Below are positions 44,637 to 58,765 of a stretch of 64,000 bases of DNA, one piece after another. The stretch's first letter is position 1. Every line of letters begins with the position of its first letter. Below the pieces are notes generated by a model. It saw only the letters and a program-made list of their open reading frames with translations. It did not search any database and was not told the origin of the DNA. The translations under genes and the position numbers were made by a program. This stretch comes from Pleurotus djamor (lineage: Eukaryota > Basidiomycota > Agaricomycetes > Agaricales > Pleurotaceae). The stretch lies in the NCBI GenBank assembly GCA_029747585.1, contig JAPEVF010000161.1, forward strand, positions 22,218 through 86,217, given 5' to 3'.

Positions 44637-46519
44637 CGTTGTCGTTCCACGGATACGACAGAAGGGAGCACCCAGAGCTCTGCTCGGTGGGCAGTGAGAA
44701 ACAAATAAAGAGTCTCCCAGGTCGAGGTATAAATTCACGTAGGGTAAGGTGGAGGGGGGCAGTCTTTCCCTGCGGTCATAGACGATAACATCGATTCAAT
44801 GATGAGAACTGTCGGCAGTAACTCCTCGTGATTGCATGACGCGAAGAAAGGCCGTCATTATATGCCCACGAGCAAGGGACGACGCCCACAAAGGTGGGAG
44901 TCCAATCGAAACGAGGCTTAGCTCCTTTCTGCTGCCTCAATCGACAAGGAAGGAATGACAGTCGTGTTCTTTGCGGTGGGGATCCTCTGTCGGATGGACG
45001 CCTACAAAAGATACACGCTGTGATATGTAGGGTTCGTGGCGATCGCTGGGTACTGACACTGAGTCAATGGAGCAACAAGGCAACAACAAGGAATGTTTCA
45101 GTAGAATCGTCAATTGTTATTGCCGAAACTGTCGGCGAAGATACTGACGTTCAAAAGTGGATCCTACGCTAGAGCCAAGTGAAATATGATCCGATGAAAC
45201 GAAAGTGGGAGCATGCTGACCATGGGTGGAGGTGAAAAGTCGGCGCCAACGGACACCTTCCAGGAAACCAACGTGTATACTCGTGAAGGGAATTAGCTGT
45301 CCAGAAAATACACGAACAAGAAACTTCGGGGGCGGAAACGAGGTATTGAGCTTTCATATCCCTTCGCGGCGAGTGCCAGCTCTGCCCGGGTGGTTAGGGG
45401 TGCATTGTGGAGAGATCGACAGAGGCTACAACACATCCGAGGAGCGTCGCGCATTCAGACCCCCAGTGCGAAACCTTGGCTTAGAGAACTTATGGGCTAC
45501 GGGTGAGCAAGTGAAGATGTTTAGGGACGTCGCTCACCAGTGTCGAAACGTATCTTAGCCCGAAAAGGATCTCTGACTTCATCTAGGTCAAATGCTAATA
45601 GAGGACATTCAAGGACGCCGATGTGAAAGAGCATGCTGAAGACATGGTTTTTGAGCTTATACAAAAAGGATAAGCATTGTTCTGATATTTCTGGGGCTGG
45701 ATACTTTGTTTAGTAACTGCTTTTGCTGATACTCAACCGTCTTGCCGTCAGGTTATGGGCCATAGAATTTCCGATTTTGCTACTTGCTGCATCAAACGAA
45801 TCCCTTAGCTTGTCTAGCCAATGTTTCATTGTAAAAATTGAACAGTCTTGGACAAGGCCAGTCCCAACTGGGCCAATCCTTTAGGTTCAAGCTGGGGAGT
45901 TTCAGCGTTTCAGATACATCATCTCAAATTTGTGAAGACATACACCGCGATATCAGGTGCGAAGTTTGTGGAGCACAAACGTCGCTCTGGGGTTTACTAT
46001 TCCGTTCTGGCCTTCGAACATCATTTGCTGGGAAACTTCCGTGTAGAACGTTCAACTGTTCGTCATGTTGCATGGATACGACTGGAGAATCTCTGGCCAA
46101 AAACGGTCGATTCAGGCGAGCTCGCACGTCGGAAGCGGAAGTTTCAGAGATATCATTGTCGGATAACGAGGTCCATAAGCATCATGAACCAGTTGATGCG
46201 ATCAAGGTACGAGGAGGAGAGGTACCTTCAAGCGCCCGGGCGCTCAAGAGCCAAAAAGGGACGATTGGCCGAGTTCTTGGGAAAAAGCCGCAGTTCGTGG
46301 GGAAAAATGCAGATTCCACGTGGATTATGTGAGGCTATCTCCTTTTTTGGATGTGCCTTTTTGATCAAAAACTAAGGATGGGAAGAAAAAAGTTATACGA
46401 GAATGCGTTTCCTGTAATTCCAACTCTTTTCCAAACTTCCATGATGGCAATCTGAATGCAGATTGTGCTCAACATTTCCTTCGTTTTTATCTCGTCGTCG
46501 TACCCATTAGAGCAGGCAA
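44637..46519. other. Gap without a clearly supported gene (1.9 kb)
   Basis: Divergent promoter region between the DUF2235-WD40 gene and the large gene at 46520. A 175-codon ORF at 45848-46375 overlaps a 164-codon ORF in another frame at 45838-46332. Neither has recognisable motifs, so neither is called. Confidence 0.4.
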
Positions 46520-49500
46520 ATGGCCATGGCTCGTCAACGCGACCAGCAGCCACCTCAGGCTCAGGCTGGCCTTCGGTTTCGTTCCAGTCTTTCTCGTATC
46601 GGGCTGTCCATTAAACCTACCCAGGGCCACGCTCTTTCCAATGCAAAGCAACGGTCGGAACACCAGGAAAACGAAGATGAATGGTACATACCGTACAATG
46701 GTCCAGTCGAGCTGTCATCGCCTTCGCTGAAGGGCATGGATGGCAAGGCTGCGGTGAATGGGATCAGCACACGGGGCTTCGTGGGTACGGGGGACATGGT
46801 TTTGGACTTGCGAGCGGATGAATCGTCTGTCCGAGGCTCGGGCGAGGATGGACCGGGGGGCGATGGTTTGGGAAGTATATTCGGGAACCACAGCAATCAA
46901 AGTTATCACACATCCAGCAGAGACGGACACAGCGGTGCGCTGGGCAGCATCTTTGGCGGGAGGGATTACAGGCAGAGGTCGTCTGTCGTTGAGGCGGGCG
47001 ACACCGACGTCGAGGAAGACGATAGCGAGGAAATCGTTCGCGGTGATATGGACCTTCGGGCACGCTATGGCTATCCGTATGCGTCCGACGACGATGGCGA
47101 CGACGGGGGACTAGGCTACGAAATCAGCTTTCATTCGCCTCTGCCTTCTGCATCGGGTCCAGCACATTCCTTGATGCTGACGACCCCGACGTCGCCCTCG
47201 ATGATGGCCAGCCAAGCGGCTTCTCGTCCCCGTGCTGCATCTAATGTGGCCCCCCAACCAGCTGGAGCAGCTACGCCAGGTCCCCGTCGCGCCACAGTGT
47301 CTAGTGGCAGTCATCCTCACGTTCCCCCTCAGGGAGGTATCGGTGAAGCTCCCATGCCAACGACCCGACATCCAGCCAAGCCTGGTATGTTCTCTTCTTT
47401 TCATCCGTGTGGACTGGTATCTTAGTTATGGACGTCATAGGTTCATCCGAACAAGACCTTTCTCACTTCCATTTCAACCAACATCACTATCGCCCTCGGG
47501 ACACTGTTATCTCTGAAAGCCAGACTAGCATTTCTTCTCCCCCCACGACGCAATATTCTATCTTCACGGCATCCCCCCCTCAAACTTACTCTGCGATATC
47601 ATCACCGCCCGGTACTGCTCACGGCACCATTGGGACAGCGGCAGGGGACTCCTTCGTCGGGAGATTCTCGAAGGATTCAAGTTTGGCGACGAGGGACTCC
47701 GTAATGGGTGCAGGCCAGAGACTCAGTCTCGTCGCGAGCTTGTTTGGGGGATTCAAAGGCAAAGGCAAAGAACGCGACATCAAGGTCGCGCCACGGAACG
47801 CCAATACCCGCTCAGGAGCTCGTCCCATTCGCTCACCGGGTAGACAAGCTGATTTTGCTCTGGAGGATGTCATTGACATAACTGGTGATGGTCCTACGAC
47901 AACTGACGGTGCTGAGGTAGAGAGAAACGCCACAGATAAGGATAACGTGATCGCGACGCCCACCTTTGGTACCGAGAAGGCTACGCCCCGCCACAAGGCC
48001 AACGGGGCGCTTGCTACCGATGTGGGCGCCAGAGAATCGACCTTCACCGCTGACCTTGCCAACGCCAATGATAGACTTGATGCTGCGTCTGATGTCGAAG
48101 ATGGCGCTGCTGGCGCTGATGCTGATGACACTTCCGATGCGTATTACAATACTTATTATGCCACTCTTCTCTCGACGCCATCCTCTGCGTATTCCTCGTT
48201 CAAGACACGAAGTCCCAAAGAGATTCCGCCTCTGCCTACGTCACCTCCGTCAGGACCTTTCCCGATGTCCTTGGGTACTCGCTCGTCTTCGTCAAACCTT
48301 TTACCGAGGGAACAATCGGGAAATCGCGGGGATATCACAGGGAGAGAGAGTCCTCGTATTGAGATGGGCGGTTTTGGCAAGAAACGAGTAGTCCAACGCA
48401 GAGACACGGACCCAACCCATGAGACCAGAGACAATGATGGCCTCGAGAAACGAGAAGATCAACAAATTTCTTCAAATCGACAAGCTGTGCATCCCTATGC
48501 CAACTTTAGGGCCTTTGCCTTTCCTTCTAGTCCGAAGGAGGATGGTGATGATACAGATCCGAGAGATGAAAATGAAGGTGGCGGTAGAAGTGTACCTGCG
48601 AAGTCGAGACCTCCGAAACTGACTTTTACTGCTCCTTCTCAACATTCTTCCCCTCTTACTGGACACCCACATACTCACCCACACACACATCCAAATGCTC
48701 ACCTACACCTAGAGTCCCATCCTTACCTCTCGCCTCCGCCTCTCACGGACGGTTCGAACGACTCGCAACCTGAGGACCACTCACCGCCGTACAATCATCA
48801 CTCTCATTCACGTTCCTCCCAGTCGCCATCGCCATCTCAAACCAATTCACCCTCACGCGCTCTACAGCTTCCTCATCCTCTCCAACATCTCCACCATCTG
48901 CGTAATCGTCTCAAATCATCCATGTCGACGCCGAACTTGCGAACGTCTGCTGGTTATTCTGGATCATTGTCACCTACCTCTTCCAGATCATCAGCCGTGT
49001 CGCCTACGAAACCGGACGCACATTCGCGAAAATCGTCCAAATCGAAGATCCAACAAGGCAACTTGACTCAGCGCTCGCAATCTCGACCAACCAACATCAC
49101 CACCTCCAAGCAGAAATCGGTACCGAGTAGTCCTCATACTGGCCTCCCAAAGGGATTAGATCGCTGGCTCTCCGCTGAAACGTGGTGTGACGCACTTTTC
49201 CTCCCTAAACCCCGGCTGAAACTGAAAGGTGATGATCAATATTATAACAATAACAACCTCGGTGTCGGCGGCTCGACGCGGAGGATCGTCAGTCCTCCCG
49301 GTAGTCCCGTTGCTAGGGATTATGTGTTTAGAAATGATGGGACGCAGGTGCAGACGTTGGAGTCGAGGGTTTTGGCGCATTCGAGGTCGCTTGCTGATCT
49401 GAGGCTAGGAAGCCAGTCCGATGCGTTGGATGGAGAGAAGGACAGGAAGGGGAAGGGTAAAGCGCCTGCACGACCTGCCACCGCCGATGCCTCTAGTGCG

Positions 49501-52500
49501 GCTGGAAAGAGGTCGAGAGGGTTGACTCTTCCTTCCTCTCCCATCCCGTATTCTGTGAGGCCGGCGACAGAATCGCGCGTAGGAGTAGCTGGAGGAGGAG
49601 TAGGAAGTGGTAGTGGTCAAGGGACAACTGGATTTGATGCATCTGCCCCGCATGTTAAATTGCCCAAACCTCTTCCACATCCAGGCCTGGAACAAGCGGA
49701 TGAGAATGCTGTGAATCAGGATCAGGGAAATGAACGACCTCCACGACCGAAGAGTTGGGCGCTGGATGACCTTGCACTGCCCAGCCCCGCCCCTTCGTTG
49801 ATGACGTGAGTTACAATTCTTCGAATCCAATGACGAGTTCTCGTTTGACATTTTGTCTTCGGCGGCTCTCAGGGTCCTTGCGGAAGGTCAACTTCTTGAG
49901 CATCAACGCCGGAAGTGGCAGGCCCAGGCGCAGAAGTCGTTTCAGAATGAACGCTCGCGCACTTTGTCTCGTTCACGGAGCAAGTCAGTCAACAAGGCGA
50001 AAGGTAGCATTGGTGCGAAGGGTCAAGGTGCTCAAGGAAAGGATCTCGGCAAGCTTGAGTATCTTGCTGCTCGGGCTGTTCTTGGTAATCAGGATATTCT
50101 TCCCATATCTACGGGCATTCGGAAGCGGAGTCTGAGCCAGTCAAATGCACCCTCGTATTTCGCCGCAACTGACTCTTTGGGTCGACCATCTGGTTTATCG
50201 GCTGGTTCTACCTCACATGGGCATTCACGGTCGCTGTCGAAGACTATCAGCAAGTCTTCGCACTCCAGAAATCATTCCCACTCGAGAAACAGCTCATGGT
50301 CCAAGACAGCTTTCAACAAGATAACCCAAGGGACCGTGGCTTTGTGTGGAATCCCTGGGGGCGATAGTACGACGACTACCCCAGAAACTGAGCATCCTAA
50401 CCCTGGGGTTAGAAATGCTCTCGAAGGCGCATTGAAAGGGGACCACACGCAAGTCATACGTTTGCCCGATCCAGCTTCTCAGCCACTTCCTGGGGCTTCA
50501 CCTTCTCCTACCTACGGATTCACCGCTTCAAGTCATGGTCATGGAACGGCTGAACTCGGTCCTGGTAGCGTCGAAGGCGTCGGTGTCGGGATCGCCATCT
50601 CGACACCCACGCCCAGCGATTATGACCGTGAATCCATCCACCTCCCCGATCATCCGTATGCGCAGACGACTCCAAATGCCTACCACCATACTTATATCCC
50701 GCCGCCCCCTCTTGGCATCCTGGAACAGCATGTCGATGCCCAACAATCCGCGGCTGATACACCCACACACCAATCAGATGATGATGCTCCTTCGCAAGCC
50801 TCTTCTCGTAGACACCCCTACGCTCACCTCCGTGATTCCTACCAGAGCGATCGTCGAATCATCGGTCATCCGCGTCCAGATAGTTCCGTCGCCCCACAAG
50901 CTGCAATGTGGGCTCCGATTGCCCCGGGCGTTGTCCACGAAGTTTTGCCAGACGATATCAGGTATTCTCCTTTCATCGCTTCGGAACAGCAGATGAACTT
51001 GAAGGACGAAAATTTCGGGGCACTTGACAACAGGAAGAGTATGCTTTTCGCTCGCAACTCAAGGAACATCTTCGACACTGTAGCCTTGGGTGAGACATTA
51101 GCAATGGCCCTGGAAGGTAGTCGAGATGGGGTTCTGGGTACGGGTCAACAGGTTCTCGGAAGTCCCAGCAGGAATAACGTCACCCATACCCCGAGTCCCC
51201 CAATTCACGATACCCCTCGAGTTGTGCCGTCCATTGGTTCACCGACTTCTCGTGGGATGCATCGTGAGGCTGTCACTTACGACGCCAGTCGTCCTTTGTA
51301 TCGCCACACACCTCCACGGCCAACTGAAGCTGTTCTCCCTCGTCCCACGGACGCGTCTACGGATATCTTACCTGAAATGACTACTCCTGTTGGTTCGCCA
51401 TCTAGGGAGGCTTCGGATAGCAGCGCCTCCGTTTCTGGCGAGCCATTATCCCCTAGTGTTACTTCTCCCGTCACCTCCGAAAGCTCTTCTCCACGTCCGT
51501 TGCCTCGGCCTCTGGGTCATATATCAGACGATCTCGAGCATTTCAGAGATCTATTCTACCGCCCTGATACAGGGAGACAGCAATCATTTCAATCTGGCAT
51601 GGAGCCTCCCCAGCCATCATCTTCACATACTTCTCACGTGGATTGGACCAATGTTGGCTTGTCGAGACATCGGACTGCGAGTAGCGGCCTCACGAGCCTT
51701 GTGAGGAAAGTCAGCGAAGAACTCGAGGAACTCACGGCTCTTGCTGCAGGTGCTATTAGCGAAGACTCAGCATCGTCTCGGTACAGTTCTGTGAGCACCA
51801 GACGCGATTCCGAGCCAAGCAACCTTCGCTTCGTCATCTCGGACGCTTCGCCTGTCCGTCCCCCGCGAGCAATCAGGGAAAGCACCGATCATATCAGCAT
51901 ACAAGCCTTCAGGCCTTCTGCCACAATCCCGGAAGATGTTGAGTCCTCTGCTCACGGGTCTCTGGAGGGAGATCATCTAGGTCCCGATGATGATGATGAT
52001 GATCCCACAGGTACGCTCCGTTTTTCAACTTGCCTACATCCAATCTCACAGTTTTTATTCCAGAGCGTTTCCGAATTGGAGCAGTTGAAGCCCTCCCCAC
52101 TCCTCCCAGTTTGTCATATGACAGACGATTTTCTGAACATCTTTCATCATATATCACGCAACCCCCACCCGGGGCACCGCCAACCGACGAACCGTCTGTC
52201 CGCGTTTTGTCTACTTCCAGCCTACATCCGTCAACCCTACTTAGTCGCACCAGCTATATGACCTCGTCTGATGGCTCTCGTATGTCTGGTCTTTCGGACT
52301 TTCCTGTACCGCCTTTGCAGGATCAAATGACGCCAGGAGATATGTCCGTGTTAAATTCTTATTTTGAAGACGTCACTATTCGCCAGGAATTGGCTTCGCA
52401 AACCCCTCGAAGTCCACAGGCCACTCTTCCGGGCGACGAAGAAGTGGACTTCGCTATGGCCCTTTCCTCCCGACCTTCCACAGCACGTCCTCGTTCATAA
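46520..52500 (+). CDS. Large low-complexity conserved fungal protein (1939 aa)
   Basis: Exons 46520-47384, 47426-49805, 49873-52010 and 52064-52500; all junctions keep frame. Start MAMARQRDQQPPQAQAGLRF. Most of the protein is Ser/Pro/Asp-rich and probably disordered, with a His-rich patch near 48660-48730 (GHPHTHPHTHPNAHLH). Ordered-looking islands are WLSAETWCDALFLPKPRLKL, ESRVLAHSRSLADLRL, RVLAEGQLLEHQRRKWQAQA, KLEYLAARAVLGNQDILP, APGVVHEVLPDDIRYSPFIA, LFARNSRNIFDTVALGETLA and ISDDLEHFRDLFYRPD. The islands suggest a scaffold or regulatory protein whose short segments bind partners; many SP/TP sites would suit phosphorylation. No named domain recognised. Cytosolic or nuclear; no signal peptide. 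Confidence 0.85.
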
Positions 52501-52772
52501 TTTATCCATTTTTGTTTTCTATGTATCGCTATTCTTATTGGCATTCAACACCGTCTTCCAGTTCTCTATGCTAGAGTTTTTTGCTACTTGTTGAGCACAT
52601 CATCATCTTCCGTTGTTGCATCTTTCGCATTTGTATAATTCTCAGTAGTACTCTACATCATTCTTGGTACTTGCACAGTCATTCATAATGGATATACATT
52701 GGTACAGTTCACAGCACAGCCCGATAGCAAAATAAGGATAATTAATGAGGTCAGAGATTGGGCAACAACGCC
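52501..52772. other. Convergent 3' intergenic region
   Basis: 272 nt between two stop codons, AT-rich, no gene. Confidence 0.55.
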
Positions 52773-55700
52773 TTAGTCGTCGTATTGGGTGAGCTAGTGA
52801 AGCAAAGGATAAGCTACAGATCGCCAGCGTCAATGGAAAAGCCCTTACATCCAAAGTTAACGTCCTGGAACTGTTGACATCTTGATCGCGGTATATTCCA
52901 ACGAGCGAATGACCCTTTTCGTACAACGATCCCTTCAAGCTGATAACGATAAACTGGAATGTGTCTGAAGCATGCGTCCGGATATAGTTGGCCACCTTCG
53001 CGACATTGGTGTTATCCAGAGCAGCATCAACTTCGTCCAAAACGAAGAATGGGGCAGGTTGATAACTATGAATGGCGAACAGGAGGGCAAGCGCAGCAAC
53101 GGTCTTTTCTCCACCTGAAAGTTGCTCCATATCTCGGAAACGCTTCATTGGAGGCATGGCGTGGTACTTGATGCCACCCGCATATGGCTCCTGTGGACGG
53201 TTAGATAGCTGCATCAACGTGCCCGTATCGAAGCTCACCTCGCTATCTTCCAAGCTGAGGTACGCGACACCACCCATTGGAGAAGCTTTGCCTTTCGTGA
53301 GGTCTTTGTACACTTGGTCGATGCGCTCTGAGATGTGGTTGTACGCTTTGTTGAATAATTCACATCTTGGTCATCAAACAGGGATGGTTAGAGATGGGTT
53401 CGAAAGAAGAAAGCCTAGGACATACCTCCGGCGCTTTACCTCATTGAATTCGTCGCGAGCCGCCTTCGAGTCCTTCCGAGCTTTATCAGCTTCCTTCTCG
53501 GTTTCGGCCAACTTCTGTTCGACGTCATCAAGTCTATGGTGACACATTTTGGCGACTGAAATGGGATATGCAAGCGCAACACGTACCGCTCCATCGCTTT
53601 CATGTTTGGAGCCATCTTTTCAATGTCAGCATTCAACTTCGCTATGCGGTCGTCATACTCGGCTGCTTTCTCAGGGGAGCCATCCTGAACGATAGTCAAC
53701 AGCGAGTAGACAGTCATGACTGGATCCTTACCTCACGCTCGTCCTCCTCAAGATCTTCAAAGTCAACCTCAATACCATAATCATGTGATTTGCGAACGGG
53801 TTGAGTTTCATCTTCATCCACATCCATCGCGTTCTCATCTCTGAGATTCTCCTCCATAGGGACATTACGAAGGTTACCCTCTAGAAGTGGAAGCGGGACT
53901 TCCTCTAGACGACATTTACGGTATATTGTCGACCGATCTAATGCGAGCTTCTCAATATCGTCATTCTGTCCTCAAGGAAATGAATGAGTGGACGTTTAGA
54001 TGGCAAAGAGCCCAACGGCGTACCCTAGCAGCGATCTCCTTCAGGGCCGCATCAAGAGCCTTGGCTGACCTCGATGACGTCTTCTTCACGTTCTCCACTT
54101 CCTTGGTCTTCTCGTCCAACCCCTCGTTCAGAATTGTAAGCTCTTCGCGCATCTGTGAAATCCCTTCCTCGGCGTCATCAATCTCACCCTGCAGCGTTCG
54201 CTTCTGATCCTCAAGCTTGGTGACGACACCCTCTTCATCTGACATGATATTATCAAGCTGCGTCAGCCGCTCATTTGCACTGTTCAGTTGTTCCGATTCA
54301 AACTCTGACCTACAGAACAGATGCCCCGATGAGAGATTGGAATTTTGAAGGGAGAGCACTGATCCTTACTGATGTGTGAGGCGCGCAATCTGATTGTCGA
54401 ACCGTAGCCTTGCCTCACTCTCTTCTTGCGCGAGCTTAAGCTGGCGTTCTTCATATTCGCGGATATTGGCCACTTCGATCTTCTCGCAGAAAGCTGCAAA
54501 TACCTCGTCTTCTGCATCGTTGATCGCAGACTGTAGGCCGTCTATTTGTTCCTTCACCCGTTTATGCGAGGCTTGAGCCTAGAAGGGAGAGAGCGTGAGT
54601 ATGTGACCACGCGGCCTAGCATTCTGCAAGGAACCGACGTTGTTGAGTTTTGGTTTAAGTGCCTTAAGCTCCCTATCAAGATGCTTCAACTCATCTTTGA
54701 GACCATTCAGCCTCAAACGCGTCGCACTCTGAAAACGAATTAATATACAGCGGATCAAGCAGGGCGCGGGAGTACTCACGAGATCATCACGAGCCAGATT
54801 AATCGCGGACTCCAGACGAGAAAGTTCAGCGAGCAAATTCTCATCTGTCTTCCCGCGAGGCTTTTGCTTGCCGAGGTCTCTAAGCTGCGCCATAAGGCCG
54901 TCACGAACACGGATGAGTCCTACGAACAGGGTGTAAACAACCCTAAATCAATGTTTCCAGTGATACAGTATGCCAACCTTGAACGTCCTTCTCATCCCAC
55001 TTCTTGGAGGAGTTGTGGGTGCTGCGACCGCCGGTAATCAAACCGCTCTTGTGGATTATTGTTCCTTCAAGAGTGACCGCTGCGGAAGAGGAAAATCAGA
55101 AAAAGCATGATTCTGAGCTCATGGCGTGAACACACCCTTGACTTCCTGTCCCTTATCATAGCACACATAGCGAGCGACTTCCATGGTGTCACAAACAAGA
55201 GCATTGCCACAGGCATGGTGCATGGCCCGTTCCACAGCAGGTTCATACTGTATGACGTCCACAGCCAGCCGGGCGCCCTTCGCGAACGATCTGAATTTGT
55301 CACTGATGGGCTTGACTTGGATGGTATCCAGAGGGATGAACGTTGCTTGACCAGCCCTTTGGTTCCGCATGTACTGAGGAGGGATTTTGGTAAGTCAAAG
55401 CTCAACCTGCCTGGCGCAGAGAAAGATAATTTCTTACCTCTATACAGTCAATCGCAGTCTTCTCTTCGTCCACAACGACAGCGTCAATATTCCTACCAAG
55501 AACCACTGACACCGCAGTTTCGTACTTGCGCTGGGTAGGCTTGCATAGATCAATGACTCGGCCTCTAACACCTGTTTTCAAGGTTTAAAGCGTCTAAAAT
55601 AGAAAGGATTTATATCAAGTGCAAACGAACCAGGGAATATTCGCTGCAAGTTTGCTAAAGTCTCCTTCAACTTGATTTCCCTCTCCGACTCGTTCTTGTC

Positions 55701-57688
55701 CACACCAGCCTGAAGCAGTTGGCTGTAGACATTCTGAAGCTTCTCATTCGCCTCGGCTTCGAGTTGACTACGGGAGGAGAAATTCTCAGCGGACCCGTCT
55801 CGTTGTAGATTCCACAAACTCACGCGATCTTAGTCCGTTCAGATTGCTGATTATCCAGTTCTTGCTTCGTCTTCGTGAGGTCATCTTGCAAGGCAGATAG
55901 TTTCTCTTCTAGCTAAAATCAAATCACAAGGACATCAGGATCTCACTTTAAAGGATATTTAGAAGACCAGATTGTGTCACTCATACCTCGGCTTTGCGAG
56001 CTGTTTGAACTTGAAGATCTTCAGCTACTTTGTCTCTGCGTTCACTTAACCCTTCATGCTTTTGCGTGAGCTGTGTAAGGGAGCGGGCCGCAGTCTTCTC
56101 TTCGCGAGTCGTCGATTCAAGAGATTGCCGTTCATCGATAGCGAGAAGGTTCGCTTGAGCTTTCCTACGAATGTATTCAGAATAGATAATCAAGATGAGG
56201 AAACGAGCTGACATACAGCTGACGATACTCTTCAAGACTCTCTTCCCCCAATGCCAAATTGTGCTGCGATGCTTTCCGTTGGGCCTCTGGAAAGGTTGAA
56301 CGTTAGGTCAATAAGACGTCTATCTCTCAGTTACGACTGACTACTTACCTTGGGCGGCTCGGGCTGCCTTTTGCACACGAACGAGCTCCTTCTGTAGGTC
56401 GCTAACCTTGCTCTGAAGCGTATCTCGGCTCTTCTCTAACTCAGCTCGATTCTTCTGTGCGTTATTCAATTTGCGCGTGGAATGACTGATTTGAGCATCC
56501 AAAGCTACGAGATCGGGGCGCTGGATTTGCATCATTGGGACAAGGCCGTCAGGTACACGGGAGCGCACAAACACACCTTGGCCTCCAGTGCCTTCTCCGC
56601 TTTTTTTATCTTCTTTTCCTTCTGCATCACGGTAGTTCGGGCTTTCGCTTGCTCGGCTCGCGCGGCCTCAAGCGCTTCGTCATGGACGCGCTGCTGTTCC
56701 CTAAGACCAGCAAGTGTTTTGTTCTGTGCTTTGATTTCGCGTGCGTTATCTTCAATGGCTTGTTCGATATGATAGAGCTTGTAGAGGATCCGTTGGAGAA
56801 CGAGTTCGTCCTAGATGATAATCAGCGTACGCAAGTTAGCAATGGAGGTGAGGGCGTACCCTTTGTTGACATAGTTGTTCAAACCTCTCCGCTTCGCCCT
56901 TCTGTTCTTTGTATTGCTTGATCTCCCCAGCTATCCCCCTCCGCTTCGTAAAGTTGAAGGTAGCGTTTTCCGTGGCTCGATCCTGGGCCTCCTTCGCCTT
57001 TTCATATTCGACCGCAAGCTCAAGAGAGCCACTGATCTGTTCAATGAGTCGCGACAACTCCCGTGGAGACTGCGACGCGACGGCTTCGACATCACCCTGA
57101 AAGACAAGGAAGTTCTTCGCCTTGACCAAAATATTATGCGATACAAGAGCCGCATTATACGCCGTGTATGTCACTACTCTGTTATTGAGCTTGTATTCAG
57201 AAACACCAGTGGTGGTGACCCTTTAAAAGTAGAGTTCATATGGTAGAGCAATGAAGTGGTTAAGAGGGGACTCACGTCCGTTGGAATCGCCATTCCTTGT
57301 TATCAGAGTCCAAGTACACGGCAGATACCCAAGCTTTTTTCGCGGTGCCTTCACCCTCCCCTTCACCCTCGTCCTCATCCTCATCCGCTTCTTCTTGAGC
57401 TTCTGACCCATCAACGGGGTCCTTGCCAAGTCTGCGACCGCGATAGACCAAGTCTTTCAACTGACTACTCCTTAGCTGTGCACTCTTGACTCCAAGAACG
57501 AAAGAAATGGCATCCATAAGATTTGACTTGCCCGCGCCATTGGGTCCAATGACCGAGGTGAAATTCTTGAAGGGCCCAATGGTTTGGTGGCCTCTGTGCA
57601 AGAAACATTTAGAATCAGTTCGCTGGTGCATTCAATTAACGCACCTGTAGGATTTGAAGTCGCAAACTTCAATTTGAACGAGAGGCAT
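52773..57688 (-). CDS. SMC1: Structural maintenance of chromosomes protein 1 (cohesin SMC1)
   Basis: Start 57688 ([20 protein letters not shown]). Walker A is [20 protein letters not shown]. Long coiled coils follow ([37 protein letters not shown]), then a hinge near 55060-55600 ([60 protein letters not shown]). The C-terminal head has [14 protein letters not shown], the ABC signature [20 protein letters not shown], and Walker [21 protein letters not shown]. The end was set at LTLDLTQYDD by a small last exon before the TAA at 52773. An acidic Glu/Gly/Asp run ([15 protein letters not shown]) sits in the N-terminal head. More than ten introns. Cohesin ATPase, forms a ring with SMC3 and kleisin; nuclear, essential. 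Confidence 0.95.
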
Positions 57689-58765
57689 GGCGTACAAGCC
57701 CGCTTATACTGTCGAGGTCGAGAGGGACGAGGAGGAGAACGTTGGGAGAACGCGACAAGGCGCGTGACTCATGAGTGACCGAGTCGCACATCTGTCACCT
57801 TCCTCGTGACCGAATCGGACTCGGAGGTTGAACATAATAATTCGGAGCTTGAGAATCTTCGGGTTCCGAGTGCGACATATGTTGGGGCCGAGCATGAAAT
57901 TTGCAGTCTCCTTGTACTTACTCAACACTTCGATCACGATCACTGCGACGATCTTGCTCACATCTTCGGTTCTAGCTTTAATTAAACAAGAACTATTTAT
58001 GTGGGCGACGGGCTCGCCGTATGCTGACTCTTTCTCCGACCGAGTACTCAGCGCTCAGCATTCAACTTTCAAAAATCGACGCCCATTCCGCTAGGAATGA
58101 GATGGTGACTTACAAATAAATACGCCCGCAATACGGCGCCCGCTCCGATTACAAGCTTGATGTCTCCTTATCGCTTGTTTGAACCTTAACCGCTGAAGCA
58201 GCCATCTCGTTGTATCAAGTGAAAGGCAGCCACATAGCGAGCGCGGGGGTATGCGTTTTCATATCGAGTGGGCGAGTCTTGGAATGCTGAACTTGTGCAA
58301 GGCTGATGGTCGACTTGGAGATGTTATCATGTGGCTCAGCCAACCTGCCCCAATTTGGCACGAATGCTGAAGGAGCAAGTCACCCACCGAAGAACTGTGT
58401 CACCTACTCGCACCTACCGTTGGTCTAGTGAAATTAGATACCGCGTGCCACTACCCTTTCCATGCTGTCGCTACAATACAGACGCTAATGCCGTGCACCG
58501 TTGACAATCCGACCTGGCGATGAGGCTACACATCGGAGAGCATCCTCTCAATCATCGGCTTCTGGCTTGTTCTTGTCTAGACACTCTTAGATGCCGTACT
58601 CTACATGACGCTCACTGCGATCAACAAGGCGAGACCCCCAAATGGTGACGCTTTTGGACATCCTCTACAGCGAAAACCTGCATTATCTAAATCGCTCAGC
58701 GTATCGTTGCAATCTCCGATTCTACGGCCTGAGACAACTTGGCAGCTACTAAGCTAGAAATATTG
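57689..58765. other. Gap between SMC1 and beta2
   Basis: 1.08 kb with promoter of SMC1 on the left and the 3' end of beta2 on the right. No gene supported. Confidence 0.45.

Noticed and set aside
45838..46375. Two overlapping ORFs of 164 and 175 codons
   Set aside because: Both frames equally open, no family features, no supporting introns; left uncalled.
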